Part shown: positions 23,210-34,024 of the stretch, one piece after another
Position numbering within the stretch: the stretch's first letter is position 1
Layout of the letters: each line of letters starts with the position of its first letter
Source: Loxodes magnus
Lineage: Eukaryota > Ciliophora > Karyorelictea > Loxodida > Loxodidae
Reading direction: 5' to 3'
Assembly (NCBI GenBank): GCA_946699065.1
Contig: CAMPDV010000267.1
Span: 124,001 to 188,000, forward strand
Length of the DNA stretch: 64,000 nucleotides
Program-made: the position numbers and the translations under genes
Notes under the pieces: generated by a model
Database searches by the model: none
What the model was told of the DNA's origin: nothing
The model's input: only the letters and a program-made list of their open reading frames with translations

Positions 23210-24361
23210 ATGAATCAGTCAATTAATAAAAGCAGTTACTCTAATCTGCCACCTCAAGACCCTGCCAAACTTATTAAGGACTTTGGACTCGAATAAGCTT
23301 GGTACGATTTACTCAAAATGCTAGTCAAATATGGGATGCCCAATTGTGATATCTACGAATTCGCAGCTAACTACTTTATTCTGTGGTAGAGGAACTAAAA
23401 CATTAAGCAGTAGAAGAAGAAATACCAACATTTGTTGAATGAACTCAAGATTTAGCATGAGTTATAGCTAGCGGAAGAAGAACTGGATAAGTAGTAATTG
23501 AATATGCTTTATTATGGTCCTTCTACAGAAAGAAAGCAACATATCTAACTATCTTTAAGTCCTGATATCAAGAGATTTATACAAGAAAGTGAGCAAAATG
23601 GCTCATTAACTGATAGGAAGAAAAAGGAGTTTCTAATAAGGAAATACAAAGGATTGAAAAAGGTTTAGAACGTAATTTAGAAGCAAATAGATAACTCCTT
23701 AATGTAAAAAAGCCAATTAAAGTCTGAAAGTAACTTTTCCTAGATTAAATCTTCATTAAACAGTTTTAGCAATCTGAAAGATAATGAGATTTAGTTGAAA
23801 AATGTCTTCGAGGAAAGTGAAACTAAAAAAGTTAAAAAAACGCAGATATAAAATTTGCTCAAAAAAACTCAATAGGAATAAAACTAAAAACCTGAATAAG
23901 AGAAGGAAGAGTAGAAGGTTTAAAAAAATAAGAAGGAAGAATAAAACTAGAAGTTTAGTAAAGAAATAAAAGTTATGCAAGAAAGCAAAATAAAGATTGT
24001 TATCTAGCAAGAGTTCTAGTAAGTCAATCAATCGAAACAGTAACAAGCAAACGACAAAAATACTTAAACTAAACTTAAATCTAGTTAGCCTTAATAGTAA
24101 GGAAATGAGGAATAGGATACCTTAAATGGAAAATAGATAGCGAACAGCAAAAAGCTTGAGCAATAAAACTCAAAACAAGATCTAACTGCAAAAAATTAGA
24201 GTAAGGCTAGTAAAGAAGAGGCAAATTAGTAAAGCCAGCAAGCCAAAATTAAGAATAAAGGAGACTTAGGATAGTAAAATACTTTGTAAGAAAACCCTCT
24301 TTAAAAAGGTAAAACGAAAGCATAACCACAAGAAAGCAAAGACGGAAAATAGAAAAAATGA
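23210..24361 (+). CDS. RIIa/R2D2-like N-terminal domain protein, Gln/Lys-rich
   Basis: A 383-aa intronless frame from ATG 23210 to TGA 24359. Residues about 35-75 (WYDLLKMLVKYGMPNCDIYEFAANYFILW) resemble the RIIa/R2D2 dimerisation-docking fold. The pattern is a helix, a Pro, then DIxEFAAxYF as in ropporin, PKA RII and related sperm/cilium proteins, which bind AKAP amphipathic helices. A coiled coil follows (QHLLNELKIQHELQLAEEELD), then a very long Gln/Lys/Glu-rich low-complexity tail whose Gln are mostly TAA/TAG. Role in a ciliary scaffold is inferred from this domain and from the neighbouring CFAP97 gene. The domain call rests on eye-matching of the motif. Confidence 0.65.
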
Positions 24362-25451
24362 AATAAAAATTCTGAATAAATCAAAATTTTGAGTTAATTA
24401 AGATTATTTATCTAGTGTCTTTTCTAGTTTATCATAACTAATTACTATCTTCTATTATATCAAATTTGAAAAAAGAGCGAATAAGAAAATTTAAGCCTTT
24501 TATGGCAAATTAAAGTTAACTGTTTTAAGCAATATGAGTTGATTTATGGCTTATAAAAAAAGTGAGGAGGAGATTTAACTACACAGTCCAAAATTAGAGA
24601 CAAGGAAATTAGACTAATTAAGATTGAAGAGGTTTATTTTCAATTATATTATACCAAACTAATTTACCTCCTAGTTATTCAATATCTAAACTTTAATAGC
24701 TTAATGTTTTAAATAACAGTATATATATATTTAATCTAACTCAACTAAACTCATACACTGATAAACCAAATTTAATGCAAGCGTATAGAAAAGCTTTGCA
24801 TGTGGTTCTTCATAAATAGTTACAATAGCTCTATTTCATAAGATATATTGAAAGGATAGCTTTTATAATTATAGTTAATTACCTAACGTATTAATCTAAT
24901 CATTTCTATGCACTTTCTTTATATTTAAGTATTATATTTGTTTATTTATATTGACCGTTCGATAAAGTGATTTAAACTTTGATCTTTATATGATTTTTTT
25001 GAATTTATATTTATATGTCACTGAATGATTATTTGGATTTGAAAGATCTACACAACGATAAATTTTTACGAATTTGCATAGCTTGCATGTTTTGGTTGTT
25101 TATTTATTGGAAAAAACTCTAGTGCTAAACCATAGATAGTTACTAAGTATTTATAAGTAATTTTCTTCTTCCCTAATACTATAAAAATTAGGGAGGAATA
25201 GTTCTTAGATTTACATTCTTTAATCTTTAATTTAAAAGATAATAAGTAATTTTTCTTCTACCTAGTTATCTAAAACAGATAAGCTGGCATTTATCATTGT
25301 TAAGCACCAAACTGTCCTTTCTACAACTTTTCAATCTTATATTATATAACTAAAACTAGTCCACTTTAATACTCTTCTAGCCTACTTACATAGTTTAATT
25401 GAAAAAGTACAATAATAACATAAGGCGTGTATATGTAATTAAATAAGCATT
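24362..25451. other. AT-rich stretch between convergent genes
   Basis: 1.1 kb between the end of the RIIa-type gene and the end of the kinase gene. AT-rich, with nothing recognised. Confidence 0.4.
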
Positions 25452-27379
25452 TCAGTTTTCATGCTCAACATTTAAAAATAATTTTAAATTATGAGCATTC
25501 TAAAAATCTCTTGCTCTTGTTGCTTATTCAGTAAAGTTATTACATTTACTGCTTTGCTTCATACTTGAGTAGTAGTTGATTTGAGTCTGAAGGTTTTTCG
25601 AAAAACACTTGTTTGCTGATTTTTGCTGGTTCAGTTCTTGATAGTACTTCTTATATGGATCCGTTTTTGAACTACTTTTGATTTTTTGAAGCTTCTCTTG
25701 AAAACCTGTTGCGTGTAAAGTTATCAACTTCATATGGCTTTGTGTATTGAATTTTTGTGGTGACTGGCTTTCATTCTAAGTTAGAGCAAATTTGAGGAAA
25801 TCTACAATAAAAAAATACCTGGAGCGTAAATATCGCTTTTAGTTTGACTTGTAGATGTCCTAAGGGAATGTAGACTTTTGTTTATGGAATTAACTGAACT
25901 TGTATATTATTCTTCTGAAGAAATAGACTTGTGAGAGCTGTAAGAAAAGGTTACACTCGGACATGGTGAATGCATAACTTAGGTCCAATTTATCTCTTCT
26001 TACTAGTCCTCTGTTAGCGTTAGTGGAAACACTAGCAAATTAACAATTTTTTCCCTTTCAACTAGTTTGTTAGAAGGAGTTATCGCTGGAGATATCTGTA
26101 TTATACTAATCTAGCTTGGGGTTTATATTTCGTTAGCAGGAACTTGTTTCTAATTACTAAAAGTGAGATTTCTAAATCACTTATGTCCTAGCACTTTTGA
26201 AGCAGATGGTCTTGTTTTTGGATCAGGATCAGTTAGCTAAACTACAAAATCCAATGCGTCTTTAGAAATATCTTTCCAATGCTTAGCATTGAACTTTATA
26301 TTGCACTACCTATTTTACAGGAGTACCTCTTAAGGATTCTTCCCATAGAAAGGATGTTTTCCTACAAGCAATATATACATTATAATTCCTAAGGAAAATA
26401 TATCTACTTTTGGTCCATATTCGCTTCTTCTCAATATTTCAGGTGCTACATATCCAGGTGATCCACATATTTGATTCAACTGCCATTTTTTTGGGTCATA
26501 TTTGCTAGCTAACCCAAAATCTACTATCTTAAACTCGAAGTCACTTGTATTTGATATCATTAGAATGTTCTCTAGTTTTAAATCTCGGTGTATTACATTA
26601 GCGACATCATGCAGGTAGATCAAAGCACTTAAGCAGTTAATTGCAAATTTAGCTGCATTTTGTTCTGTAAATTTTACTCTCTTTTATACTCTTTTGAACA
26701 AAGAACCTTCACCACAGTATTCAATTAGCAAGTAAACATAATCATTATCTTCAAAAACACCGAATAAACAACATATATTGGGATGTCTTAGAGATCGCAT
26801 ACTATCTATTTCCTGAGCTAGGGATTTCAGATAATCAGTTCTTTGTCTTAACTTATCCTTGGAAATTTATTTTATAGCTACTGTTTCTTCTGTTTCTATT
26901 TCAGTTGCTTCATATACTTCAGCGAAACTACCCTTCCCTATTAACCTTTCTATTTTATATCTCTTCTCTAAATCTAACTAAACACAGTATTCAACTATTA
27001 GTGTTTAGCATTATTAATATAGAAATTCGCTAGAAAATAGAATGCTAAACATCAAACCTCCTCCATATATAGTAAACCCTTTTCCCCATTCGTTCTAGAA
27101 CTACATAACTCTTCTAAATTTCAAGCTGATTCACTTGAAAGAGCTTTGATCTTTCTCTCAGTTCTGAAAAACTTGAAGTACTTCATTAGTAATAATGATA
27201 TAAGCATCCTTCGCCTCACCTTTATCATCAATCATCTAGCATTCGCTTTCAAATCTATTTTCTTTAAGTAGAGAAACTTAAGAAATTAGCCTAGTCAACT
27301 AATCTTCATCCTCAAAGGATTACTTTCACTTAGTGATCTTCTACCCAATGTCATAGTTTTCTTCAAAGAAGCTTTTCAT
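25452..27379 (-). CDS. PH-domain protein kinase (CAMK-like)
   Basis: Exons 27379-25819 and 25801-25452 join to 637 codons (636 aa) across a 17-nt intron (25818-25802, starts GTATTT, ends TTGTAG). Residues about 50-135 look like a PH domain (DAYIIITNEVLQVFQNW, FKWISLKFRRVMQF). A complete Ser/Thr kinase domain runs from about 138 to 405: glycine loop LIGKGSFAEVYEA, VAIK lysine, HRDLKLENIL catalytic loop, DFG, GSPGYVAPEIL, and subdomain XI HKWF, whose Trp is TGA at 26177-26179. All catalytic residues are present, so it should be active. The activation segment resembles calcium/calmodulin-type kinases, but no EF-hands follow, only a Ser/Gln-rich tail. PH-kinase fusions of this order are known in ciliates. 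Probable recruitment to membranes through the PH domain. Confidence 0.9.
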
Positions 27380-28292
27380 TATAATTATCAGTATTCTGTA
27401 TTGCTTAAAATAAGAAAGTCACTTATTTAAATATCAAAGTCAGTAACTTCTAATTAGTAGCAATATTTGTTTCATAAGATTCAGTTTTGGTTATTAAAAT
27501 AAGAACTAATGCCTTTAGTAAACATATTGCTATGGCATAACCTAGCACCAATGCTTTTAATTAGAATATAGATGGATAATTTATAATCCGTTGGAGGTAG
27601 AAGCATGGTAGCACTATGGGAGAGTAATAAATAATAGATAAAGGAGCAGAGAATGTGTATATAGAGCTGTAGTAATTAATGGTAGAGGATGAGTGTTTTG
27701 AATAAGTATTTTAGACTAACATAAGAAGGTATAAATTTGTGTATAAATATAAAGTAGAACAGGTAAGTAAAATTGTGCATATAGCTTTTAATTAAGTATA
27801 TCTAGTACTTATTTTATGCTAAATATTGGTTATTTAATTATACTTCTGACTCTCCCATAAAAGTTCTTTTATAAGATTGATAAGATTGGTATATATCGTA
27901 AAATTAGCTAATAGTTAAGTAGATAGCCTTATTTAATTCTTAGTATGATTAATCTCAAAATGATCTTCTAGTTCTCTTATCTCTATAATAGCAACTTCTT
28001 AATCTTATTGTTAAAACCATTTAAGGTCTTTAGTACTCAACTTATCCTATAAATATTTGAAGTTCTATATTCCACCACCACATCATACTAGATTTGATAA
28101 TCTCATACTGCTTAGTACATATTAAATATGCCTTCATTATTATAGACTTAAGTTTCCAGTCTCCACTATAATATCTAGGTTTTCTTACAAGCTTACTAGC
28201 TTAGATGATTGTGGAAGAGAATGGAGAGATATAGTAAGTAAGGTTAGATGTAAAAGACTTAATTATATTTGTATTCTTTAAGTTGAAATAAA
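27380..28292. other. AT-rich intergenic stretch
   Basis: About 900 nt between divergent genes. At 28222-28248 is TATAGTAAG followed by TTAGATGTAAA, similar to a patch before the gene at 23210. No gene resolved. Confidence 0.4.
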
Positions 28293-28472
28293 ATGACGTT
28301 TGGAGTCTGGATTACTCCTTTCAGAACGAGAAAGGAAGTTCCCGTGGCTATCCTGGGATTATTCTTACTCCCTAGGTTTCTCTATAAGCCAGATCCAAGA
28401 AATTTCATAAGAAGAGACAACTGGATCTTGCAGAAGAAGGGTGTTGGTTTCTGCAATTGCCCACTTAAATGA
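28293..28472 (+). CDS. small one-helix protein, 59 aa
   Basis: ATG 28293 to TGA 28470, no TAA/TAG codons, and markedly higher GC than the flanks. The product begins MTFGVWITPFRTRKEV, has one hydrophobic segment (VPVAILGLFLLPRFLY), then a basic region ending with two cysteines (FCNC). The length, single helix and basic tail recall small subunits of mitochondrial inner-membrane complexes, but no family can be named. Real coding is suggested by the composition jump and by a clean ATG-to-TGA frame. Confidence 0.55.
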   Translation: MTFGVWITPFRTRKEVPVAILGLFLLPRFLYKPDPRNFIRRDNWILQKKGVGFCNCPLK

Positions 28473-29170
28473 AAAATATTAAACTTTTCATAATAGTTTT
28501 AAGTATAAAAACCTCCCTTTCAATACTTCTAATCAATCTATGAGTCTACATCATTAATTTAGTCATAAATCTCAATGCTAAAATATCTGCTTAAATGCCC
28601 CTTAATCATAGTAAGATGATTAGGAGTCCTAAAACCATCAAATACCTTATAGTTGAAGCTTTTAAAGAGAGTAATGAACTAGTCTCTAAATCAGTTTGAA
28701 TGCTTTAGACTTTTATATAAATACTGTCTAAAAAATAGCATATAAGTGTACCTTATAGTTTGATAACTCTCTACTTTGTAAGCATCTAGTCATAGTTAAG
28801 TGGTATTATAAAGTTGCTTGTATTCTAAATGAAACAAATAGAAAGTGAAAATCTAAAGGCTAGAATGTATTTAAATATTGTGACTATATAGTGTAAGTTG
28901 AACTTGTTTATCTGGTAAGGCTAATAGCTCAAATTAGATAATGATTTAAATGACCCATAATTAAAGATTGAGAACTTGAATGAGAGACTTAAATGACGCA
29001 AGGGATGTAATTATATTGCATTGAAGGTACTTCATAATGGCATAGATTTTAACTCTTACAGAAGAAGGAATGATACTAGTATCATCAACGAAGCATTTCC
29101 CTTAAGTTATGCAGATAAAGCTGTTTTGCATATTATTTTTGAATAGTAGGGAATTAAGTTAATTTAATAA
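28473..29170. other. AT-rich intergenic stretch
   Basis: About 700 nt before the ARL5 gene. No supported gene. Confidence 0.4.
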
Positions 29171-29710
29171 ATGGGTTAAGTTTTAAGTTCTATTTGAAGT
29201 TGGTTCAATTCGAAGAGGGAGCGGAAAATTTGTATAATAGGATTACATAATGCAGGAAAGACCAGTATACTTTACCGCATACACCTTGGTAAAATTATAG
29301 TAACATAACCAACGATAGGGTGTAACATTGAGGAAATTAAACATAATAATGTTAAGTTTTAAGCATGAGATTTGGGCGGTTAGGAAACACTGAGAAATTA
29401 TTGATCCACATACTTCACTGCAACCAACGCTATAATATTTGTAGTCGATTCGTCTGATAAAAACTCTGTGGTAATATCAAAAATGGAACTTTTTAACGCC
29501 TTAAACTCAGAAGAACTAAAATTAGTTCCTCTTTTAGTCTTTGCTAATAAGTAAGATGTTCCAAATTGTTTGACAGAAGCTGAAATCGTAAAGGCGCTGA
29601 ACCTTGAAGAAATAAAGGATAGAAACTGGCATATTCAAGCATGTTCAGCTGTTAAGAATGAAGGATTGAGAGAAGGATTTGACTGGCTTGCAAACGAAGT
29701 TATAAAATGA
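29171..29710 (+). CDS. ARL5: ARL5-type small GTPase
   Basis: A 179-aa intronless protein, the usual length for the family. It starts MGQVLSSIWSWF (Gly2 is the myristoylation site typical of Arf/Arl proteins). It carries G1 GLHNAGKT (residues 24-31), PTIGCNIEEI switch I, WDLGGQE switch II, and ANKQD and CSA nucleotide-binding motifs. WHIQACSA, with the N-terminal MGQ-LS-IW, matches the Arl5 subfamily better than Arf1. Trp66 of WDLGGQ is encoded by TGA at 29366-29368 and Gln of GGQE by TAG, strong proof of the code. The residue after Leu in G1 is His instead of the usual Asp. Arl5 proteins act at the trans-Golgi in vesicle tethering. Confidence 0.95.
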
Positions 29711-29967
29711 AGTATCTGTAAATTAAAGTTTCCAAATATTTTAGTTAATGAGTATTAATAAATAATCACTACGTATTAGGTTTAAGCAAACTATCATCTA
29801 TCACACACTCATCAAAAAAGCTTATTAGATACTCTACTTCTCCAGTTCAAGTCAAATAATCCTTTTTACTCGTCTAATTAGTTTCTAAAAATATGCTTTT
29901 TAGCCTCATTATACTCTGGAAATATCTGGCTATTTCCTTAACCTAAACTATTTTTTTATTTATACTT

Positions 29968-30393
29968 ATGAAAAGCTTGATATTCTGTAAAAAAGCTAGT
30001 TATTCTCCCTTCATCATAACTTATGGATAGTGATATTAGATAAATGAATAGTTCTATGTAGATACTCAAGGAAAATCCTTTAACTTGATAATAGTAAAAA
30101 ACCCTAAAATAGGGCATAATATTATAGCCAAAATTAAGCTGTTTTTGGACTATTTACTAAGCTTTTAGAATGGAAATCATATAAGAGCTCAATATAAAAT
30201 TAGCCCAGTTGAGGAGATATTTTACTTAACTGGTTTATGGACTGAAGAGAAGCATAAAAGTAAATTTATAATTACTATACCCAAGAAATAATTATACTTC
30301 AATCATTTGTTAAAAGCTGCTGATCGAAATTAACCAGCAGCACTAATCAAAAATATTTTTGATAGAGAAAGAAATAAAACTCACAGCCTCTGA
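29968..30393 (+). CDS. hypothetical protein, about 141 aa
   Basis: Not recognised. The frame from ATG 29968 (MKSLIFCKKASYSPFIITYG) continues through a mixed alpha/beta-looking region (INEQFYVDTQGKSFNLIIV, ISPVEEIFYLTGLWTEEKH, KNIFDRERN). A first TGA at 30391 is taken as stop, because the opposite-strand gene ends at 30462. If that TGA is Trp, a basic extension would run to TGA 30562 and overlap the neighbour. No signal peptide or membrane helix. Confidence 0.5.
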
Positions 30394-30461
30394 AAGAGGA
30401 AAATAAGAAAAGTTGAGTCATTAAAGTTAGGAAGTTAAAGATAAAATGATAATTTAAAAAT

Positions 30462-30933
30462 TCAATTTTCGTTTTTCTCTAATTTTTCTGGTCTTTTAGT
30501 GTTAGGAAAGATATCAATTAGTTTTTAAGTCTAATTATATTGTATGATTTATTGTACTATTTGAGTGTATATATTCACTTCCCTTATCGTCTGAATTTCT
30601 ATTTTATGCAATATGTTGTAAACATCTATTTCCTTGTCCATTTTATATTCTAACTTATTTATTTTAGAGGCTTTTGCTTTATTTTATACCTTGTTGATGC
30701 TTTTTAAATCATGAGAAAAAAGCGAATTTAATCGCTTAGGCCTTTAGAAAGATGTAACGAATACAGAGAGTAAGATCGTTAGACTTACCTACTTTGTAGC
30801 TTTCCTTCCGTTTTTGAGTTTCTTACTTTTAATCCCTTGTTTATTTATATGCACAAAGTGCTTTTATAATGCTTTGGTTTTATTATATAAGATAATGCAG
30901 GGTTTTGTAAGTTTGACCTAGTTATGAAAACAT
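30462..30933 (-). CDS. hypothetical protein with 19-nt intron, 150 aa
   Basis: Exons 30933-30690 and 30670-30462 join to 151 codons. The intron is 19 nt (GTATAAAATAAAGCAAAAG, 30689-30671). The product starts MFSQLGQTYKTLHYLIQQ, is helical and Lys/Gln-rich (KQETQKRKESYKV, LEYKMDKEIDVYNILHKI), and ends PEKLEKNEN. It is not assigned to a family. It is convergent with the plus-strand gene ending at 30393. Tentative, based on frame consistency and composition. Confidence 0.45.
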
Positions 30934-32113
30934 GATAGAAATTGTCTCTACTTTAATGACAGAAATAAGTATTTGAAGCCTCTAGAAAATGATTAAGATA
31001 CACTTTAGTGAATTAAGCACTATAAGAAGCTGTTAATTCCCTAAGACTCATTTTTCATAGCCAAACTTAAGAAATGAGAGCTATAAAAAATCTAAGATCT
31101 TCTCATTAGAATTTTGCTTAAAATAAGACAAACTAATAGTCACAGTCTTCAAATTATAGCTAAAGATATAAGTACAAATCATACAATTAACACTCAATTT
31201 TAAATATACATATAAATAATAAATCTACAGGGTCCATCAACATAAGCTAAGTTAGAAGGATATAAAGCAAAATAAAATTCTGCATTATAAAATAAGAAAA
31301 TCTAAATTACTATTCTGTAAGCAGTAATAAGAACATATGGTACCATATTTCATTCCAATGTTAGTATAAGAGTGAGAATAAAATTAATTAGAATAAGGAG
31401 TTAAAGCTTTTGATCGATTGCATTAGGTGGGAAAATGCTAGTTTAGTACTATTTATAGATTGCTTACTTTTTAAATAGCTAACATTATTAGCTGTCCCCA
31501 AGTATAAATAAGTTAAGAAACAAATTATCGAGGTAATTAAGCATGCAATTATTTTAAAGGAATACTTTCTAATTTATCTATATAAGCAGCTTCACTCCAA
31601 ATAACTTATATACTAATACTTAATAGTTGGAAATAAGGAAATATAAGCATTTGATAGATTCAATATCTATAAATTTTCATAATCTACAAGCATATTATAC
31701 TGATATGGCAGCTAAGAAAATAAAAAGCTATTTACTGATACTAAACTATTACTGGTAAAGTAGAAATCTAATTTGTATGGAAAAACATAAAAATGTTTCA
31801 TCAATCAATAGGAAAAGCACATACATGTTATATATTCTTCTACTAGTAAACAGAAGAGTGAAGGAGTAAATCTAAAGGGTTTAATAAAGAAAGCTTGTGT
31901 AGTCTCTACTTAAAATATGTAGAAGCAGATAAGCAATTTAAAGAAAGGAAAAATAGTCTTAATAGCAGAAATTAAAGATATCCATATATCAATAAACTCT
32001 CTTAGGAAGAAGTTACGCTATTTATTTTCTAAATTTTCCTCCTAAAACGCTAATTAATATAATTAATATAAAATTGATCATTATTTATCTATAATAATAG
32101 TGAAATCAGTTTC
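30934..32113. other. AT-rich intergenic stretch
   Basis: 1.2 kb between divergent genes. AT-rich, no motif or RNA gene recognised. Confidence 0.4.
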
Positions 32114-33040
32114 ATGGAAAAAACATTTTATTTGCCAGACATTAAAGTAATCAGTTGTAGATCTCCTATGAACAAGTAGGAGGATATTAGTAAATTTGAC
32201 TTGGATCTATAGAAAGTAAAGGGAAGGAAACAAGATTAAAGAGATCAGATTCCTTAGATTTACATAACTAAGTTAGATAACAATGTTGAGCTTGATGGCT
32301 AGAAAACTGTAAAAGGTAGAAATATCATGTTAAGCAATAATATTTCGTGCTAGTAGCTATCAATAAAAGATGTGACGCTTTCTAATTCTTAACTTCAGAG
32401 TTATGATATAATTAAAATATCGTTTGATAGTTAATAGTCAGATCCCTTTCTACCAGTAATAGGAAATTAGATAGACTAAGAAGATAATTCTCTAAGAACT
32501 AATATAAGACTTAGAAAAGTACCCTAAGAGACATAAAATGGCTAAGTGACATCAAGGAAAAAATTAAAAAATTTAACGAGGGAACTGGAAGGCTAAACCA
32601 ATGCCACCAACTTAAAAACTAGTATAAAGGGAAATTTCAAATAGATTGTGGATAGGGAAAGTTAAATAGCCAGCAATATTGATTCTGACAGAACTATAAA
32701 TATCAAAGATAAATCTAATCAATAACTAAGTTAAAAAACTAACAAAAAAGAATCCAAAGCATAAAAGGAACAAATATACGATGTGCTTACAGCTAAAATA
32801 GTCTCGAAGGAGTTTAAGAAAGTGAAGGGATAAATGCACGCTTACGATTTGTGGAGTTCTGTTTAGAAGAGAAAAGTTGCGAAAAAACTTTTGAATTTAT
32901 GCAAAAATCAAGCAAGCAGTTCAAATAAAAAAATTTGTGCGAAGAAGTCCAATTTTTGCTATCCTGAGAATGAAAACAGAATTAAGAAGCTTTTGGAGCA
33001 TTTTAACAAGGATATAAAGGAATCGAAAGTTAATAAATGA
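32114..33040 (+). CDS. basic Lys/Gln-rich protein, 308 aa
   Basis: ATG 32114 to TGA 33038, one frame without intron. It starts MEKTFYLPDIKVISCRSP. The N-terminal two thirds are Gln, Asn, Lys and Ser-rich and probably disordered. The C-terminal 100 residues look folded and very basic (IYDVLTAKIVSKEFKKVK, YDLWSSVQKRKVAKKLLN, IKKLLEHFNKDI). No family found. The gene lies 100 nt upstream of RPL23 on the same strand. The cytosolic or nuclear location cannot be told. Confidence 0.65.
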
Positions 33041-33140
33041 GTAACTCTAATTGTTAATAAATTTATTGTTTCTAAAATGTCTGTAAATTAAATTAAATTG
33101 GCAACGTAAAAAAAATTAAAGATTTATTTAATTTTTATAA

Positions 33141-33563
33141 ATGGCAAAGCGTGGCAGAGGTGGTGCAGCAGGAAGTAAATTACGTATTACTTTGGGTCTT
33201 CCGGTTGGTGCAATTATTAACTGCGCAGATAACACTGGAGCCAAGAACTTATTCATTATGGCTGTGAAAGGAATTTCAGGAAGATTAAATAGATTGCCAT
33301 CCGCTTGCGTTGGAGATATGGTTTTATGTACTGTCAAAAAAGGAAAGCCTGAACTAAGAAAAAAAGTTATGCAAGGAGTGGTCGTTCGACAACGAAAGTA
33401 GTTTAGAAGACCGGAAGGAAACTTTATTTACTTCGAAGACAATGCTGGAGTTATCGTCAATCCTAAAGGAGAAATGAAAGGAAGTGCTATAACAGGACCT
33501 ATTGCAAAAGAATGTGCAGATTTATGGCCAAGGATCGCATCAAATGCAGGAGCAGTAGTTTGA
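33141..33563 (+). CDS. RPL23: ribosomal protein uL14 (L23)
   Basis: A 140-aa protein, the same length as eukaryotic L23. It starts [20 protein letters not shown] and contains the family block [30 protein letters not shown] and [12 protein letters not shown], and ends [17 protein letters not shown] just before TGA 33561. Gln in VVRQRKQFRR is TAG at 33399-33401, so a standard-code reading would truncate it at 86 aa. It sits on the 60S subunit interface near the translation-factor site. No intron. Because the C-terminus of this family is fixed, this gene pins TGA as the true stop codon. Confidence 0.97.
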
Positions 33564-34024
33564 TTTTAAAGAGACGGTTAAATAATTAAACCTTTATATT
33601 TACCTTTTCCTTTTTAACTATAAATTCTTCACTTTCGATGACACTCAAATTTTGTCACTTCACTTATTTATATATTTAGACATAAATTTTCCTTAATCAA
33701 AACAATAAACCCTTATTCCTTTATATAACTTATTTATAACCACTAAAATTACTAATTGACTACTATAATCTAGAAGCTAGCACCTTCATCACTTTATATA
33801 ACACCATTTTTAAGATCTATAATTGCTGAATGACTACTATTAATATAGTAAGAAAAACTAAAAAGTCCGAAAATCAACCACAAAGAGTTCAATTTTAATT
33901 AGATTTATACGTTTAAGCTACTATTTTACGTATATGCTTATTTAATTAAATAGACTATATTTAAAAACCCATTTCAAGTTTATTAAACGGAGATCAAATA
34001 ATAAAATAAACTCAGAATATGTAG
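33564..34024. other. intergenic stretch
   Basis: 460 nt between RPL23 and the TLC gene on the same strand. AT-rich, nothing recognised beyond expected UTR and promoter. Confidence 0.4.

Noticed and set aside
23756..24046. Minus-strand Leu/Phe-rich open frame
   Set aside because: Antisense shadow of the Lys/Gln-rich tail of the RIIa-type protein.
28305..28460. GC-rich patch considered as an RNase P/MRP or snRNA gene
   Set aside because: Conserved RNA blocks could not be matched, while a clean short reading frame explains the patch.
33141..33401. RPL23 as an 86-aa protein ending at TAG
   Set aside because: The family continues past this point and the downstream sequence matches it; the TAG is glutamine.
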